A stretch of 37,500 nt of DNA from Glandiceps talaboti (taxonomy: Eukaryota; Hemichordata; Enteropneusta; Spengelidae), in contig NC_135556.1 of NCBI RefSeq assembly GCF_964340395.1, positions 5,297,501 to 5,335,000 on the forward strand. Direction: 5' to 3'. The notes below the pieces were generated by a model. That model did no database searches. It was not told where the DNA came from and saw nothing but the letters and a program-made list of their open reading frames with translations. The translations under genes were made by a program, and so were the position numbers. Every line of letters starts with the position of its first letter. Within the stretch, counting starts at the first letter, position 1. Positions 11,041-21,329 of the stretch are shown piece by piece.

Positions 11041-11469
11041 AAGGGATATGTAGAATGATCGTACTTGTATTGTTTTCTGTACTTTTTGCTCGTGAAAGTA
11101 CGGCCCCAGAGAGCACTGCAAGTCCTCGAGCAAATACCCAACTTTTCCACACGTGCACTGACCTGTCATAGGGTTCTGCTGCCGAAGTAGAAAGGCCGGG
11201 GGTGTCAATCCTATGTTCTCGCAGTAGTATTAATATATATCAGTGAAGCCATATTATGATTAAAAAAATAATTATTTTGTTCTCGACCAAATTTGTCTGT
11301 AGTTCTGCTATACAACTTTTGTTCATGCCTAAATCGTAATCCGCATCTAAACCCGGACCTTTAAATCCACAGTGGTATATCTCCTCTTATATCAAAGAGA
11401 TTTTGACGACACCGACTTACTAGTAGTACTTTTGCCAAGACCATACCGACAAGACACCATCATGATTAC
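11041..11469. other. Non-coding stretch of the decayed unit
   Basis: I see no gene, RNA or mobile-element hallmark here. The flanking blocks place it within the decayed unit. Confidence 0.5.
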
Positions 11470-12035
11470 GATCAATTCAAACAATGACGAAGATTTACCG
11501 ACAGTTGATAAGGTGATAACTGGACACCAATCCTTGTGATTAATTAAGTTCAACAGCAGAAGTCAGTTACAAAGACTTACCGATAGATGATTGACAGCTC
11601 ACAGTGACCAAGGAGCCATTTTGATAATTGGGCAGTGCCAACGTTGGTGCTAATTAATTAATCGTTTATCGAAAGAGAGGCTGGTGTAAGTGTGTGTCGG
11701 TACACGCGTCAGCAGAAGACAAAGAAAAAGACTTACACATAGATGATTGACAACTCCTAGTAATTAAAGTGTCCTTTTTCAAATTGTACACTGTGTCAAA
11801 ACTTGTTCTTTTGATTAATCATTTTATCCAAAAGATAGGTATTTGTGTAAAAGTGTCGATTGCTCATTGCTACTCGTTGGTTACTATCAGATAAATGTAT
11901 ACTATCATTTCGACGAATTAGACATAAACTCGTCATCGGAAGATGGAGAGAAATGATTGACAGTTAAATAGTGACAATAGTGTCATTTTGAGTTAGTCGG
12001 TGCCAATGTTGGTTTTATCGATATAGTTAAAATAT
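11470..12035. repeat. Degenerate ~190 bp regulatory-like module, about three copies
   Basis: Three diverged copies each carry ACTTACC-GATAGATGATTGACA-like sequence, a following TAGTGAC-like stretch, a CAGTGCCAA/GTGTCAAA stretch and ATTAATCGTTTATC-like sequence. They match modules at 5870-6030 and 7735-7860. TGATTGACAG/A sites lie at 11588-11597, 11744-11753 and 11954-11963. Confidence 0.65.
11588..11597 (+). promoter_or_regulatory. PBX-MEIS/PREP composite site TGATTGACAG in the decayed unit
   Basis: Exact decamer inside the degenerate repeated module. Related sites follow at 11744-11753 (TGATTGACAA) and 11954-11963 (TGATTGACAG). Confidence 0.38.
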
Positions 12036-12435
12036 TATGTCTTACTCGTTTATCGCAAACAGTGTATGTCTGTATGAAGAAAAGTACAAGATCCAACCCT
12101 TAGAATGTCATTTTATATATTATTATATTGAATACACCGTGCAAGTATTACTTCAGAATTATAATGTTAGAGAGACGGGTATGGGTTTGCTTGACGGTTA
12201 TTTCTGTATTATGACCAAGTTAATGTGGGGAAATTGGGGACATATATTTTTATTTCAGTCATTTATTTATTCGTGGAAGGGGAGGGGGTAGGGTTAAGCT
12301 ACTGCCACCGTGTAAATTATGACTCCCCGAATCACCTTTCTCGACCAGTATAAGTGCATGACTACAGAAAAAATACGGTGGCCGAGACTTCGGGGGTGTG
12401 AAGTTATGTACTGTATGTATTATGATAACACTTTC

Positions 12436-12518
12436 ACATACAACCATACATACATACATACATACATACATACAACCATACGTACATACATACATACATA
12501 CATACACACAACCATACA
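12436..12518. repeat. (CATA)n microsatellite
   Basis: CATA runs with CAAC interruptions, just downstream of gene B's polyadenylation signal. A (CA)n tract occupies the matching place in the fourth unit. Confidence 0.92.
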
Positions 12519-12542
12519 GTGTATATCAAATAATAGATGTAA

Positions 12543-12548
12543 TTTATT
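12543..12548 (-). terminator. Polyadenylation signal of homeobox gene B
   Basis: AATAAA on the minus strand, about 130 nt past the stop, matching gene A. Confidence 0.55.
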
Positions 12549-12677
12549 CTTGGGAAAATAAGTGAAATATGTACAATTGATAAAATTACAACTTTTAAAT
12601 GTATTGTTCAGACGTTTTCTGGACTGAATTACTGAACGCAAAGTTCAAATGTTATCTCTGACTCGTGAGAGTGACGG

Positions 12678-12791
12678 TTAATTCTTCCGACTGGTTCGAA
12701 GGGCATCTGCGTTGTTGATACAGGGATCACAGGGGAAATGGAGACGTTTTCTGACGCGTCGTAACTGTTCACGACGATTTGAAAACCAGTT
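12678..12791 (-). CDS. Homeobox gene B, exon 3 (recognition helix and C-terminus)
   Basis: The 114 coding bases are identical to gene A exon 3, ending in TAA at 12680-12678. The bases just past the stop contain several substitutions. Confidence 0.86.
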   Translation of the reverse strand, partial: NWFSNRREQLRRVRKRLHFPCDPCINNADALRTSRKN

Positions 12792-13745
12792 CTGTGGGCA
12801 AGAGGAAAAATAGACATAGTTAGTGTGGCAGAGGTGGTATTACGACACATGTTTGTAGTTAAATTGATCTTGAAAATTAACATCAATAATGATGATGGCG
12901 GTGATCAGGAAGGGACCACAGACTCAAATCATAACACGTTGTTGGCAATGTTGTATACTTACATTTACGAAGTCAAAGGTCAACCCAGTCACTTTCGCCA
13001 ATCTTCGTCTGACGTCACTGCATGGATACCGTTGTGTTCTGAATGTGGTTTCTAAGACCTCTTTTTGCTCATGACGAATGGCAGGTAAACATCTATGGGT
13101 GATGTATGATCTGATAGTCAACACTGAGGGCGCATGGTTGATACGAATCCAGTCAGCTACAGAAAGTTCCTCATCTTCGTGGATAATCATTGGTGGAGAC
13201 AGTGTGGGAATATCACCACTTTGGTTTGACGGTGTATAAAATAACTGGTTATCAGTATCTGTAAAATAAACGTTAAACACATTGTTAGTATATTCACTCA
13301 ATTCTGTACCAACTCGAGATCTTATTCTAGAAAAAACAAAGATAGAACATTTCCCTGGGAAACAACACGAACGATAAATTGTCATTCCTTACACCTGCGT
13401 TGATGTATAGTTTAACATTTCACGAACGTTAACGTACCATTGCAAAGTTGTTTAACTGAAACCTATCGTGCGTCTATACAATTCTACCTTCAAGTGGTAA
13501 ATACTTGACATAAATAATGAGTGATGTGAGGAGCAATGTCTCTGGACGTAATTACCTGAAAACCCAAGTTCATCCAAGATTTCACCAAGTTCTGATCTGG
13601 ACACAGGTTCTGATGACGTTATGTTGCTAGGAGACGAGAAGGGAGGCAGATCAGTGGTAGCAAAGATGACTTGCATGTCAACGTCATCGACAGACGTGGC
13701 ACCATGGTGAACTTGAACGTGGGAATACTGAGGTACAGCATACAT
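12678..13745 (-). CDS. Homeobox gene B: divergent paired-like homeodomain protein, 199 aa, 3 exons
   Basis: Near-identical tandem paralogue of gene A. Exons are 13745-13556, 13258-12963 and 12791-12678, with the same phases and the same lengths (190, 296 and 114 bp), separated by introns of 297 and 171 bp. It encodes 199 residues with the homeodomain at 117-176, WFSNRRE in helix 3 and the 46/47 intron. By eye it differs from gene A at four residues (D15G, H47P, D78G and E129K, the last at homeodomain position 13), plus two silent changes. Exon 3 is unchanged. Promoter boxes and polyadenylation signal are conserved, so both copies look functional. It is not assignable to a named homeobox family by eye, and no paired domain is seen nearby. 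Confidence 0.88.
12963..13258 (-). CDS. Homeobox gene B, exon 2 (homeodomain positions 1-46)
   Basis: Acceptor TTTATTTTACAG and donor GTAAGT are identical to those of gene A. Two amino acid and two silent differences from gene A over 296 bp. Confidence 0.86.
13556..13745 (-). CDS. Homeobox gene B, exon 1
   Basis: Runs from ATG at 13745 to the GTAATTAC donor. It encodes 63 residues plus the first base of Asp64, with two changes from gene A. Confidence 0.82.
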
Positions 13746-13838
13746 GGTTGATTTTGGACGATGATAGATTTTGAACGTAGAAGTGACAAGTTTGGTATCT
13801 CTTGGTAGAGTGATGACCGTCCAAGATAACGTGTGGTA

Positions 13839-13845
13839 CTTTATA
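13839..13845 (-). promoter_or_regulatory. TATA box of homeobox gene B
   Basis: TATAAAG on the minus strand, at the same distance from the ATG as in gene A. A CCAAT box follows upstream at 13901-13905. Confidence 0.6.
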
Positions 13846-13900
13846 GTCATGGAAACAATAGCTTTGCATAAATTATCACTTAATAAACAAGTTATACTTC

Positions 13901-13905
13901 ATTGG
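13901..13905 (-). promoter_or_regulatory. CCAAT box of homeobox gene B
   Basis: Conserved with gene A, about 56 nt upstream of the TATA box. Confidence 0.45.
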
Positions 13906-14249
13906 ATGACTGATCTCGGGCGGAATCTTCCTCAAAAGTCTGAGGTGTTAACGAGACAAAAGATGCCGGTTTCTGTGAAGTAAAGAACCTCAACTTTCGG
14001 TTTTCTTTGAGCAGTGGGTTTTCAATGGAATAAGAAGTGTGCACTTTTTGGAGGTTAAATTTGTCTTTCTTGTCAAGTTTCAACCCCCGTGCAGCTCTGG
14101 TATTTAATTTAGGCGAATTGATTGTAACGTACTAACGAAATGACCAGCAAACGTCGAGTTACGGACTGGGTAGCACTTGAGGGTAATAAACTAGCAATTT
14201 TTGTGCGTGAACAAGTTGACTAAAGCTCTTTGACAGAGGTTTTGTTGTC

Positions 14250-14250
14250 A

Positions 14251-14311
<61 letters not shown>

Positions 14312-14328
14312 TAACTCGTATGTATGTA

Positions 14329-14363
<35 letters not shown>

Positions 14364-14403
14364 ATGTATGTATGTATGTATGTATGTATGTATGTATGTA
14401 TGT
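14250..14403. repeat. (CTGT)n and (TATG)n microsatellite, empty LTR site
   Basis: Same arrangement as 1716-1957 but running straight into TTTCTCTGGTTG, the sequence that lies right of the LTR insertion in unit A. Confidence 0.93.
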
Positions 14404-14871
14404 TTCTCTGGTTGTTTGTTTGTTTGTTTTAGTAGGGTATATACCATGTTATGATTGGATTTAAATTAAGATTTATGAAAAGATTTTCTACTTGTCCAAG
14501 GTCCATTCGATTTTGTGGGTCTGAATTATTGTGAATGTGTCTTGTATGAACGGCATCAACCATAGAACTCTAATAACTGAGATTACGTACAGAAGTATCT
14601 AAGACTAACTATGAAATATTCTGTCAATGATATGTACGTAATGGTGATGTCTGGCATTGTTCAGTGCAATTGTTTAACCATTAATGGTTCTCCTGTCATT
14701 ACAGCAACGACACTTTAATACCACTGTCTTTGTGTGTCTGTTAGTAAAATTGGTGCTAATGTCTTATAGGGTGATAACGGGACAATTGGATAACCTGACA
14801 GTGATCGTGATGAAACTACATGCCGACATTTGACAGGACAGTAACTACGGCAACAAGCAGTAGCCGACAAT

Positions 14872-14881
14872 TGATTGACAA
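14872..14881 (+). promoter_or_regulatory. PBX/MEIS-type site TGATTGACAA
   Basis: Counterpart of 5996-6005 in unit A, in the same module. Confidence 0.33.
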
Positions 14882-16638
14882 CTCAGCACATATTATGAGA
14901 AAGATTTGCCGACAGTTCATTATTTCATCGCTCACACATCCAGTTAAAGTCTACAAGCCAAGGAATCTCAGGCAAAGAAGTTTGCTAAAGTGCAAAAAGG
15001 ACACGTGTGACATACGACTAAGCAATTATTGGACATGAAGAAGTATTGCATATATACCAACGGGTTAACTTACATGAGAGGGGGGGGGGAGAGAGAAGGA
15101 ATCAAACCCAGCCTGTTGCATAACATGTGACAGTCCGCCGATTCCGTTTTAAATTCTAAAAAGTGGACATCCCTCAATTTCCTTTCTCTAAATTATGTAC
15201 CCCCTGTTCAAAATTTAGACCAACATGAAAAGGGACACGAGTCCCAGGATCAATTGTAAGAACTCGATCCCACAGCTGCCACCACATTGCTAATTCTTAA
15301 AACATTGGTTGTTTCCCAGTATCACCATTACAATGAATTTGTGTTACGGCACTGCATTAAATAATTCCTGTGTTTGGATCTAGCTGACAGAGCTGGGCAC
15401 ACTACCGCCATTATTTGAACTCAGGTCAACATCCCCACTCCACCGTTTTATCCCCAATAGTTACCACCCTGTTCCCCCTTTACTCAGAGAGACCCATTGC
15501 TCTCCAGGCTCACACCACAACTAACGCATGTCTGTCAGCGCCTATTTGACTGGAATGTTCCGGTAAAACGGTGGCAGTGGTGGGATGTAGCGACAGAGGG
15601 ACACGACACTGGTGACCATGGTGTGGGGTGCCAAAATACCCTTCCACGATTAAAAAAAATAAATTAAAATATAAGTTAGATAATTTTGTTTTTACAGTGA
15701 GTCAATGCAATTCCATTAAAAATTGAATTATGGGAGGACCGATAACCAATTTGCGAAATGTGACCCCCTAAATATGAATTTGAAGATTTAATGATGCCTT
15801 TACTTGCATTACTATTACCTTTATATCATATAAACACTTTTCGTGAAGTTAACATGTGATTGAATTTAATTACATTTTGATTAATATGACACATACAATT
15901 CACATGAGCACGTTATTTTAATTAAAACACATTGCAGTGTCCACCAATGCAATTAAAATGCATTTAATTAAATCAATGTTTTTCATATTAAAGCCAGAGG
16001 AACAAATTGTGGATGGAACGCAGTATCTTCTAATTAAAGTATATTTAAAAAAAATAAAATCGACGCTTTTTAATTAAGAAGGCACAACAGATGATCATTT
16101 TAAGTGCATGCTTCATTAAATCGACATTTTTTTGAGATGGGGATACTGATTAGCAAAGACGAATTCAAACGTGGCATACATCACTGAGGTATCGGCCATA
16201 CATTACAACCGCCGGTCTCCGAGCTCTAACCGTTGGGGGCGCCGTTCACTTTTGAGCCAGCTTTAGTCCGGGCGCAGAAAATTTACACAAACATTGTGAG
16301 AGTAAACGATCCCTTTAACATTAAAGTGTTGTATAATCTTCTTTCATATATACATGGCAGTCCTCAGAAACATCTATTGTAAGGAATCATTGTTAAGTTT
16401 GTTGGCTGTACTGTATGTCATACTCAGCATATGCAAATCCACAAAATCGCCTTCCCTTTTCCTTTTACTCAGAATAGGAATTTAAAGAATGGGAATTTAA
16501 CAAACTCCGCATTTATAGTGAATGTGTCCTTACAATCGTGTGAATGGTTAAGATGCGCCTTTCCGACTGCTAATAAAGTGATAACTTGGACACCATCCTT
16601 GTGATCTATTCAGACAATGACAAAGATTTACCGACAAA

Positions 16639-16648
16639 TGATTGACAG
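16639..16648 (+). promoter_or_regulatory. PBX-MEIS/PREP composite site TGATTGACAG
   Basis: Exact decamer, counterpart of 7805-7814, about 2.9 kb upstream of the gene B ATG. Confidence 0.43.
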
Positions 16649-17082
16649 CTCCTAGTGACGTTATTTTAAATGTTGCACAGTGTCAATGGAGGTATGAGAA
16701 TTAGATAAGATTGTCTAAATTTAGTCAGGATCAAGATCAGCTGTTTTTACGCCCAGCTCTTCCAGTCAACTATTTTCACACCTATATACATCAAATGTGT
16801 GTCTGACAGTGTACAGTTTGGCGAATAGGAATTAGATGTAAGACTTGCAAATTTATCTCACCGTTAATTCTTGGTTTGAATGAGTCGATAGACAGTTTAT
16901 TATACGGTAAATACAAACCATAGTATGTAGCATCATAGATGCCTCCAACCTCTAATGGGTATTTTACCAACACTTCTGATTTGAATCTAGGTGCATTACA
17001 GATGGAGAGGATTTAGGATTCTGAACGGTGAGAACTGATATTTATTAACGTTGGGATTTGGCCGTCACTGGGGTGGGGTGGG

Positions 17083-17445
17083 GGTCCGTTGAGTAAATTG
17101 TGAGCCCACGATTAAAATTTCTCGACCAGCTTCACCGTGTACAACCATGGGAAATATGGACGCCTAGACTTGGAGACGAGAAGTTATGTACATTATCTTG
17201 ATAGCACTTGCACGCACACACACGCACACACACACACACACACCTACTACTTGCAAGCTTATATATAGACAAGTAACAATAATTAACAATAAAATAAGTA
17301 AAATGTGTACAATTGATAATCACATTTAAAGTAATAAAAAACAACACAGATGTTTTCTGAACTGAATTACTGAACGCAAATGTCAAATGTTATATCTGAT
17401 TCGTGTGCTTTGATCGTTAATTCTTCCGACTGGTACGAAGGGCAT
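17083..17445 (-). pseudogene. Start of a fourth unit with the truncated last homeobox exon
   Basis: The stretch matches 12280-12710: the G-rich lead-in, a GAAGTTATGTAC segment, a (CA)n tract, and then the 3' flank of the gene. Only the last codons of exon 3 remain (ALRTSRKN then stop, at about 17419-17445), with one silent change. The homology ends exactly where the inverted repeat of the foldback element begins, and it does not resume to the right of that element. Confidence 0.75.
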
Positions 17446-17658
17446 TGTACAACCGACATTTGTAATAATTGCCGAAATTTGTAATAAACCGAAATTTGTA
17501 ATAAAATTGCTGACATTTGTAATAAATTGCCGATATTTGTAATAAACTGACGACATTTGTAATAAATTCTGTGAACGACAATTGTAATAAAAATTGCCGA
17601 TATTTGTAATAAATTTCAGAAAAAAATGTGTAATAAACCTGCCGAAACTTGTAATAAA
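17446..17658. repeat. Left inverted arm of the foldback-like element
   Basis: About ten TTTGTAATAA-containing subrepeats separated by GCCGA-type linkers, mirrored at 20787-20999. Confidence 0.85.
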
Positions 17659-17807
17659 AAAAGGTTAAGGGGGTTCCTCTCTGACTTTCAAAGAAATGGA
17701 GTTACTCATTCTAAACTTAGAAAGGATTTAAAATATCGTCATTACAGGCTTCCTAGAATTAATTTACAACAATTATGTCAGCCACTTGGATCTTTGGGGA
17801 ATCTTTG

Positions 17808-17886
<79 letters not shown>

Positions 17887-19112
17887 GTCAATAATAAGTC
17901 TACTTATCTACCTAGCTACTTACTTACCTACTAGTACCTACATTATATACCCAGCAGTACTCAATGTGTACCGACCCATCAGTTCAAATCATAATTCACT
18001 TGATGAACACGTCGTGCTTTATTGAACGATTGTAAATTTTGATCATTGGTGGACGTGTTGTTAAATTGACTTTGTCAAAAGATAACTTGTCGGTTGGTTG
18101 GTTGGCTGGCTGGTTGGTTGGCTGGTTGGCTGGTCGGTTGGTTGACTGACTGACTGACTGACTGACTGACTGACTGACTGACTGGCTGGCTGACTGACTG
18201 ACGGAGGGATGGAAAGACGGGCGTATGGAGGGGAGCTAAAAAGTAATTTCAATCTGTTTTCTAACCTGATTTTATCTAGTTCTTAAATCTTACTTCCTCT
18301 AGTGTACAAGCGGCGAATGCATGAGTTGTTTGTGATTGTGAAGGCTTCTGAGTGATGAGTGAATATACGAACGAGCATCATCAATCCATCACTTGATCAA
18401 CACTTCGTGATTGTATGATCGAATGTATATATTTTAATCATTGCGGACAAAGTGTTGGTTGGTTGGTTAGCTGGTCGGTTGACTACCAACAAACTGATTT
18501 CTCTAGAAATCTTAGAAACGGCGATTTCACAACCAAATTTAGAGTGCATTTGGGGGCAAAAATTGAAAGCTTCATAATGGCTTGATAAGTAATTGGTATG
18601 AGTATTTAAAAAAAAACCAAATTAGTTAGTATATCAATAAGTCTACACGGACATATTCTTGTCCGTGAGTGTGAAGAGATTAATATGCATAAAGGCGAAT
18701 ATTTCAGACATCATACATTATATCTCACCAAAGTCTAGCGACACACATACCAGTTTCCAGGTTCGATTATTGTTGGTCTGTGAACTAATTGTACTTATGT
18801 ATAAAAAGAAACATAATCGCTTGCCAATATTTGCCTGATGGTTTTATTAACACAAACCTATGACAGGCCAACCAACGATAAACTCTGATATATAAAGGAA
18901 GAATTTTGGATTTGAATCATAGAAGTAAATACATAACAATATAGTTCTGTATCAATTTTTGGTGCTAAATACCGGCGCAAAACTTCCCTGGCTTAACTTG
19001 TAGAATAAGTTCTTACACAGGGAATTTTGATAAAGTTTCTTAGATCAAGGTGTTTAATTTGTTGAAATCTAGGATTGGTGAAGATGAGGCACTTATTTTG
19101 TAAATTTTTACT
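17659..19112. other. Foldback-like element interior, left part
   Basis: A short open stretch near 17665-17800 reads RLRGFLSDFQRNGVTHSKLR and may be a coding remnant, but I do not recognise it. (ATCA)n lies at 17808-17890 and GGTT/GGCT/GACT repeats at 18091-18203. A segment at 17985-18064 with CACTTGATGAACAC recurs, diverged, at 18385-18475. Each copy is followed by GGTT repeats. Confidence 0.55.
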
Positions 19113-19715
19113 GTCAGTTTTACTTCAAATGTCGTTACAAATGTCGGCATTTGTGTTACAAATGTCGGCAATGTTATTACAAATGTCGTTAGTTTATTAA
19201 AAATGTCGTCAATTTTATTACAAATGTCATTAGTTCATTACAAATGTCGGCAATTTTATTACAATGTCGGCAATGTTTTTACAAATGTCGGCAATTTTAT
19301 TACAATTGTCGTTAGTTTATTACAAATGTCGTTAGTTTATTACAAATGTCGATAGTTTATTAAAAATGTCGGCAATGTTATTACAAATGTCGGCAATTTT
19401 ATTACAAATGTCGTTAATAAGTTATTACAAATGTCGGCAATTTTATTACAATTGTCGTTAGTTTATTACAAATGTCGTCAATTGTATTACAAATGTCAAT
19501 TTTATTACAAATATTGTTAGTTTATTACAAATGTCGTCAGTTTATTACAAATGTCGGCAATTTTATTACAAATGTCGTCAGTTTATTACAAATGTCGGCA
19601 ATTTTATTACAAATGTCAAAGTTTATTACAAATGTCGGCAATTTTATTACAATTATCGTTAGTTTATTACAAAGGTCGGCAATTTTGTTACAAGTTTTCA
19701 ACAACTTTATTACAA
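19113..19715. repeat. Internal array of the ~20 bp subrepeat
   Basis: Around 30 tandem variants of TTACAAATGTCGGCAATTTA, in the orientation of the right arm. Units differ in the GGCAAT versus GTTAGT segment and in length, giving two interleaved unit types. Confidence 0.88.
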
Positions 19716-20786
19716 GTATATTCGTAATTGGTACAAGTCTCTGTAAATATACAAAACAAGTTGTAATGTTATATATAGTGGCCACAACAACATTTGGCTG
19801 TGCTATTATAAAACATTCTACAAGTTCAAAATTGAAATACACAAAATAATGATTTAATTGAAATGGAGATAAGATTTCATTATTTTAGAGAAAGGGATTG
19901 AGGAGACGTTATTCTCCCCTTTTTTCTGTCCTTCATCTAAATAAATCAGAACTCATGAACTCATTCCCGGCTCTACTGGTGAACTATCCCTGAAATCCTT
20001 TCCCTATCAGATTTAAAATGATGAACTACTGCCCAGAGTGCACACCTCACTAAACCATGCACATCCTCGAAAACGCCACTAAAATTGAATAGATTAATGA
20101 AGAATAGAAAATCACTGTAATGATATGGAAGGGGGCTGCTGTACTCAAACATTGATAGTATAAGTCAAATCGATACACATCAGTGGCGACAAATCTCACA
20201 AATTTCATGTAAATGTCATGCAAACACATATTTTCTAATATATTCTGTCGAATTGCTCAGTATCCACGGCAGCTTGCAAAATATAACAAAACTCCGCTAA
20301 GAATTACACAGTGTACATTCATTCATTCATTCATTCATTCATTCATTCATCCATCCATCCATCCATTAATTAATTTGTTCGTTCGTTCATTCATTAATTA
20401 ATTAATTCATCCATCCATCAATTAATTAATTAGTTCCTTCAAATGAATGGCATGCACCCATCAATTAACTAATTAATTAATTTTTTCGATCATTCATTCA
20501 TTCATTCATTCATTTCTTTGTTCGTTAATTCGTTCGTTTGTTTGTTCAATCATTCTTAAACTTCCTCATCACATACCATACATACATACATACATACATA
20601 CATACATACATACATACATACATACATACAAACATACATATATGCGGATTGATTGAAATAATAATAACTTGTTTAATTGTTCAATTAATTATTATATTAA
20701 TCAATTCAATTAATGCTTGTTAAATCCACTTTCGTTTGACGAGATGTTTTTGCGATCTTGTATTTCTTTATTTAGATAATGTAATT
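19716..20786. other. Foldback-like element interior, right part
   Basis: No gene seen. It contains ATTC/ATCC/ATTA tetranucleotide tracts at about 20318-20560 and (CATA)n at 20577-20634. Confidence 0.6.
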
Positions 20787-20999
20787 TCTTATTACAAATT
20801 TCGGCAATTTTATTACATTTTTTTCCTGAAATTTATTACAAATATCGGCAATTTTTATTACATTTGTCGTTCATAGAAATTATTACAAATTTCAGCAATT
20901 ATTACAAATGTCGGTTTTATTACATGAAAAACGTGATTTTTATTACAAATATCGGCGTTATTACAAATTTCGGCAATTATTACAAATGTCGGTTGTACA
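20787..20999. repeat. Right inverted arm of the foldback-like element
   Basis: Reverse complement of the left arm: perfect over the outer 42 bp, then matching with indels, including the shared GAACGACAA and TTTCAG landmarks. Confidence 0.85.
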
Positions 21000-21265
21000 T
21001 GGCACCCACAAGCTTTCCGCAACAATATATTACAGCTTGACTGTATTAAGTGTGTTTGTACTTCGAATTCTATAGTTTATTGATCATACATTTTACTCAT
21101 GTCTAGAAATGGCTAGGTTTTAAAAAATAATATTGAAGACTATGATTTCGAATGTAGAAAAAAACAATGCTTGCGAATGTAAAATTAGCAACAAGCTCGA
21201 GATGAGAGTTGTACCCAATCTGAATCAACAAGCAGACTGGCAAAACACAATCCTGTGACGTTTGA

Positions 21266-21271
21266 TTTATT
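21266..21271 (-). terminator. P450 polyadenylation signal
   Basis: AATAAA on the minus strand, 59 nt past the stop. A second AATAAA lies at 21076-21081. Both fall just short of the foldback-like element's right end at 20999. Confidence 0.5.
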
Positions 21272-21329
21272 AAGTGTATTCTCAAGTAACCATGGTGCTT
21301 TAACATATGGTGTAAGAATCATATGAATG

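Larger units (their letters stand above)
10017..12270. repeat. Decayed duplication unit between A and B
   Basis: This is a degraded and shortened copy of the same unit. It contains two remnants of the homeobox start region (about 10036-10137 and 10184-10560), a stretch matching 1500-1690, a tetranucleotide repeat in the microsatellite position, and upstream modules like those at 7735-7860. Exons 2 and 3 are not present. Confidence 0.75.
12540..17082. repeat. Tandem segmental duplication unit B
   Basis: Colinear with unit A, without the LTR and LINE insertions. It provides the empty site for the LTR element near 14403. Non-coding identity is high but visibly below that of the exons. Confidence 0.85.
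14404..17082. other. Upstream non-coding region of gene B
   Basis: No supported gene. Colinear with 5537-8250, including the G-tract near 15080 and the ATTAATTA-rich stretch near 15920-16080. It carries TGATTGACAA at 14872-14881 and TGATTGACAG at 16639-16648. Confidence 0.7.
17446..20999. mobile_element. Foldback-like element with subrepeat-built inverted arms
   Basis: The ends form a perfect 42 bp inverted repeat beginning TGTACAACCGACATTTGTAA. Homology continues imperfectly to about 210 bp (17446-17658 and 20787-20999). The arms are built of variants of ATTGCCGACATTTGTAATAA. A further array of the same subrepeat lies inside at 19113-19715. The remainder is simple repeats and unrecognised AT-rich sequence. 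No transposase is recognised. A clean target duplication was not found: the left flank ends GGGCAT and the right begins TGGCAC. The architecture resembles foldback/Galileo-type DNA elements, but superfamily is not assignable from sequence alone. Confidence 0.75.

Noticed and set aside
10785-11208. 117-121 codon minus-strand frames rich in SVSQ and DRQT
   Set aside because: Product of tetranucleotide repeats that stay open in all frames.
19113-19715. CRISPR-like array of regular short repeats
   Set aside because: There are no unique spacers; the whole period is a degenerate tandem unit, and the context is a eukaryotic transposon.
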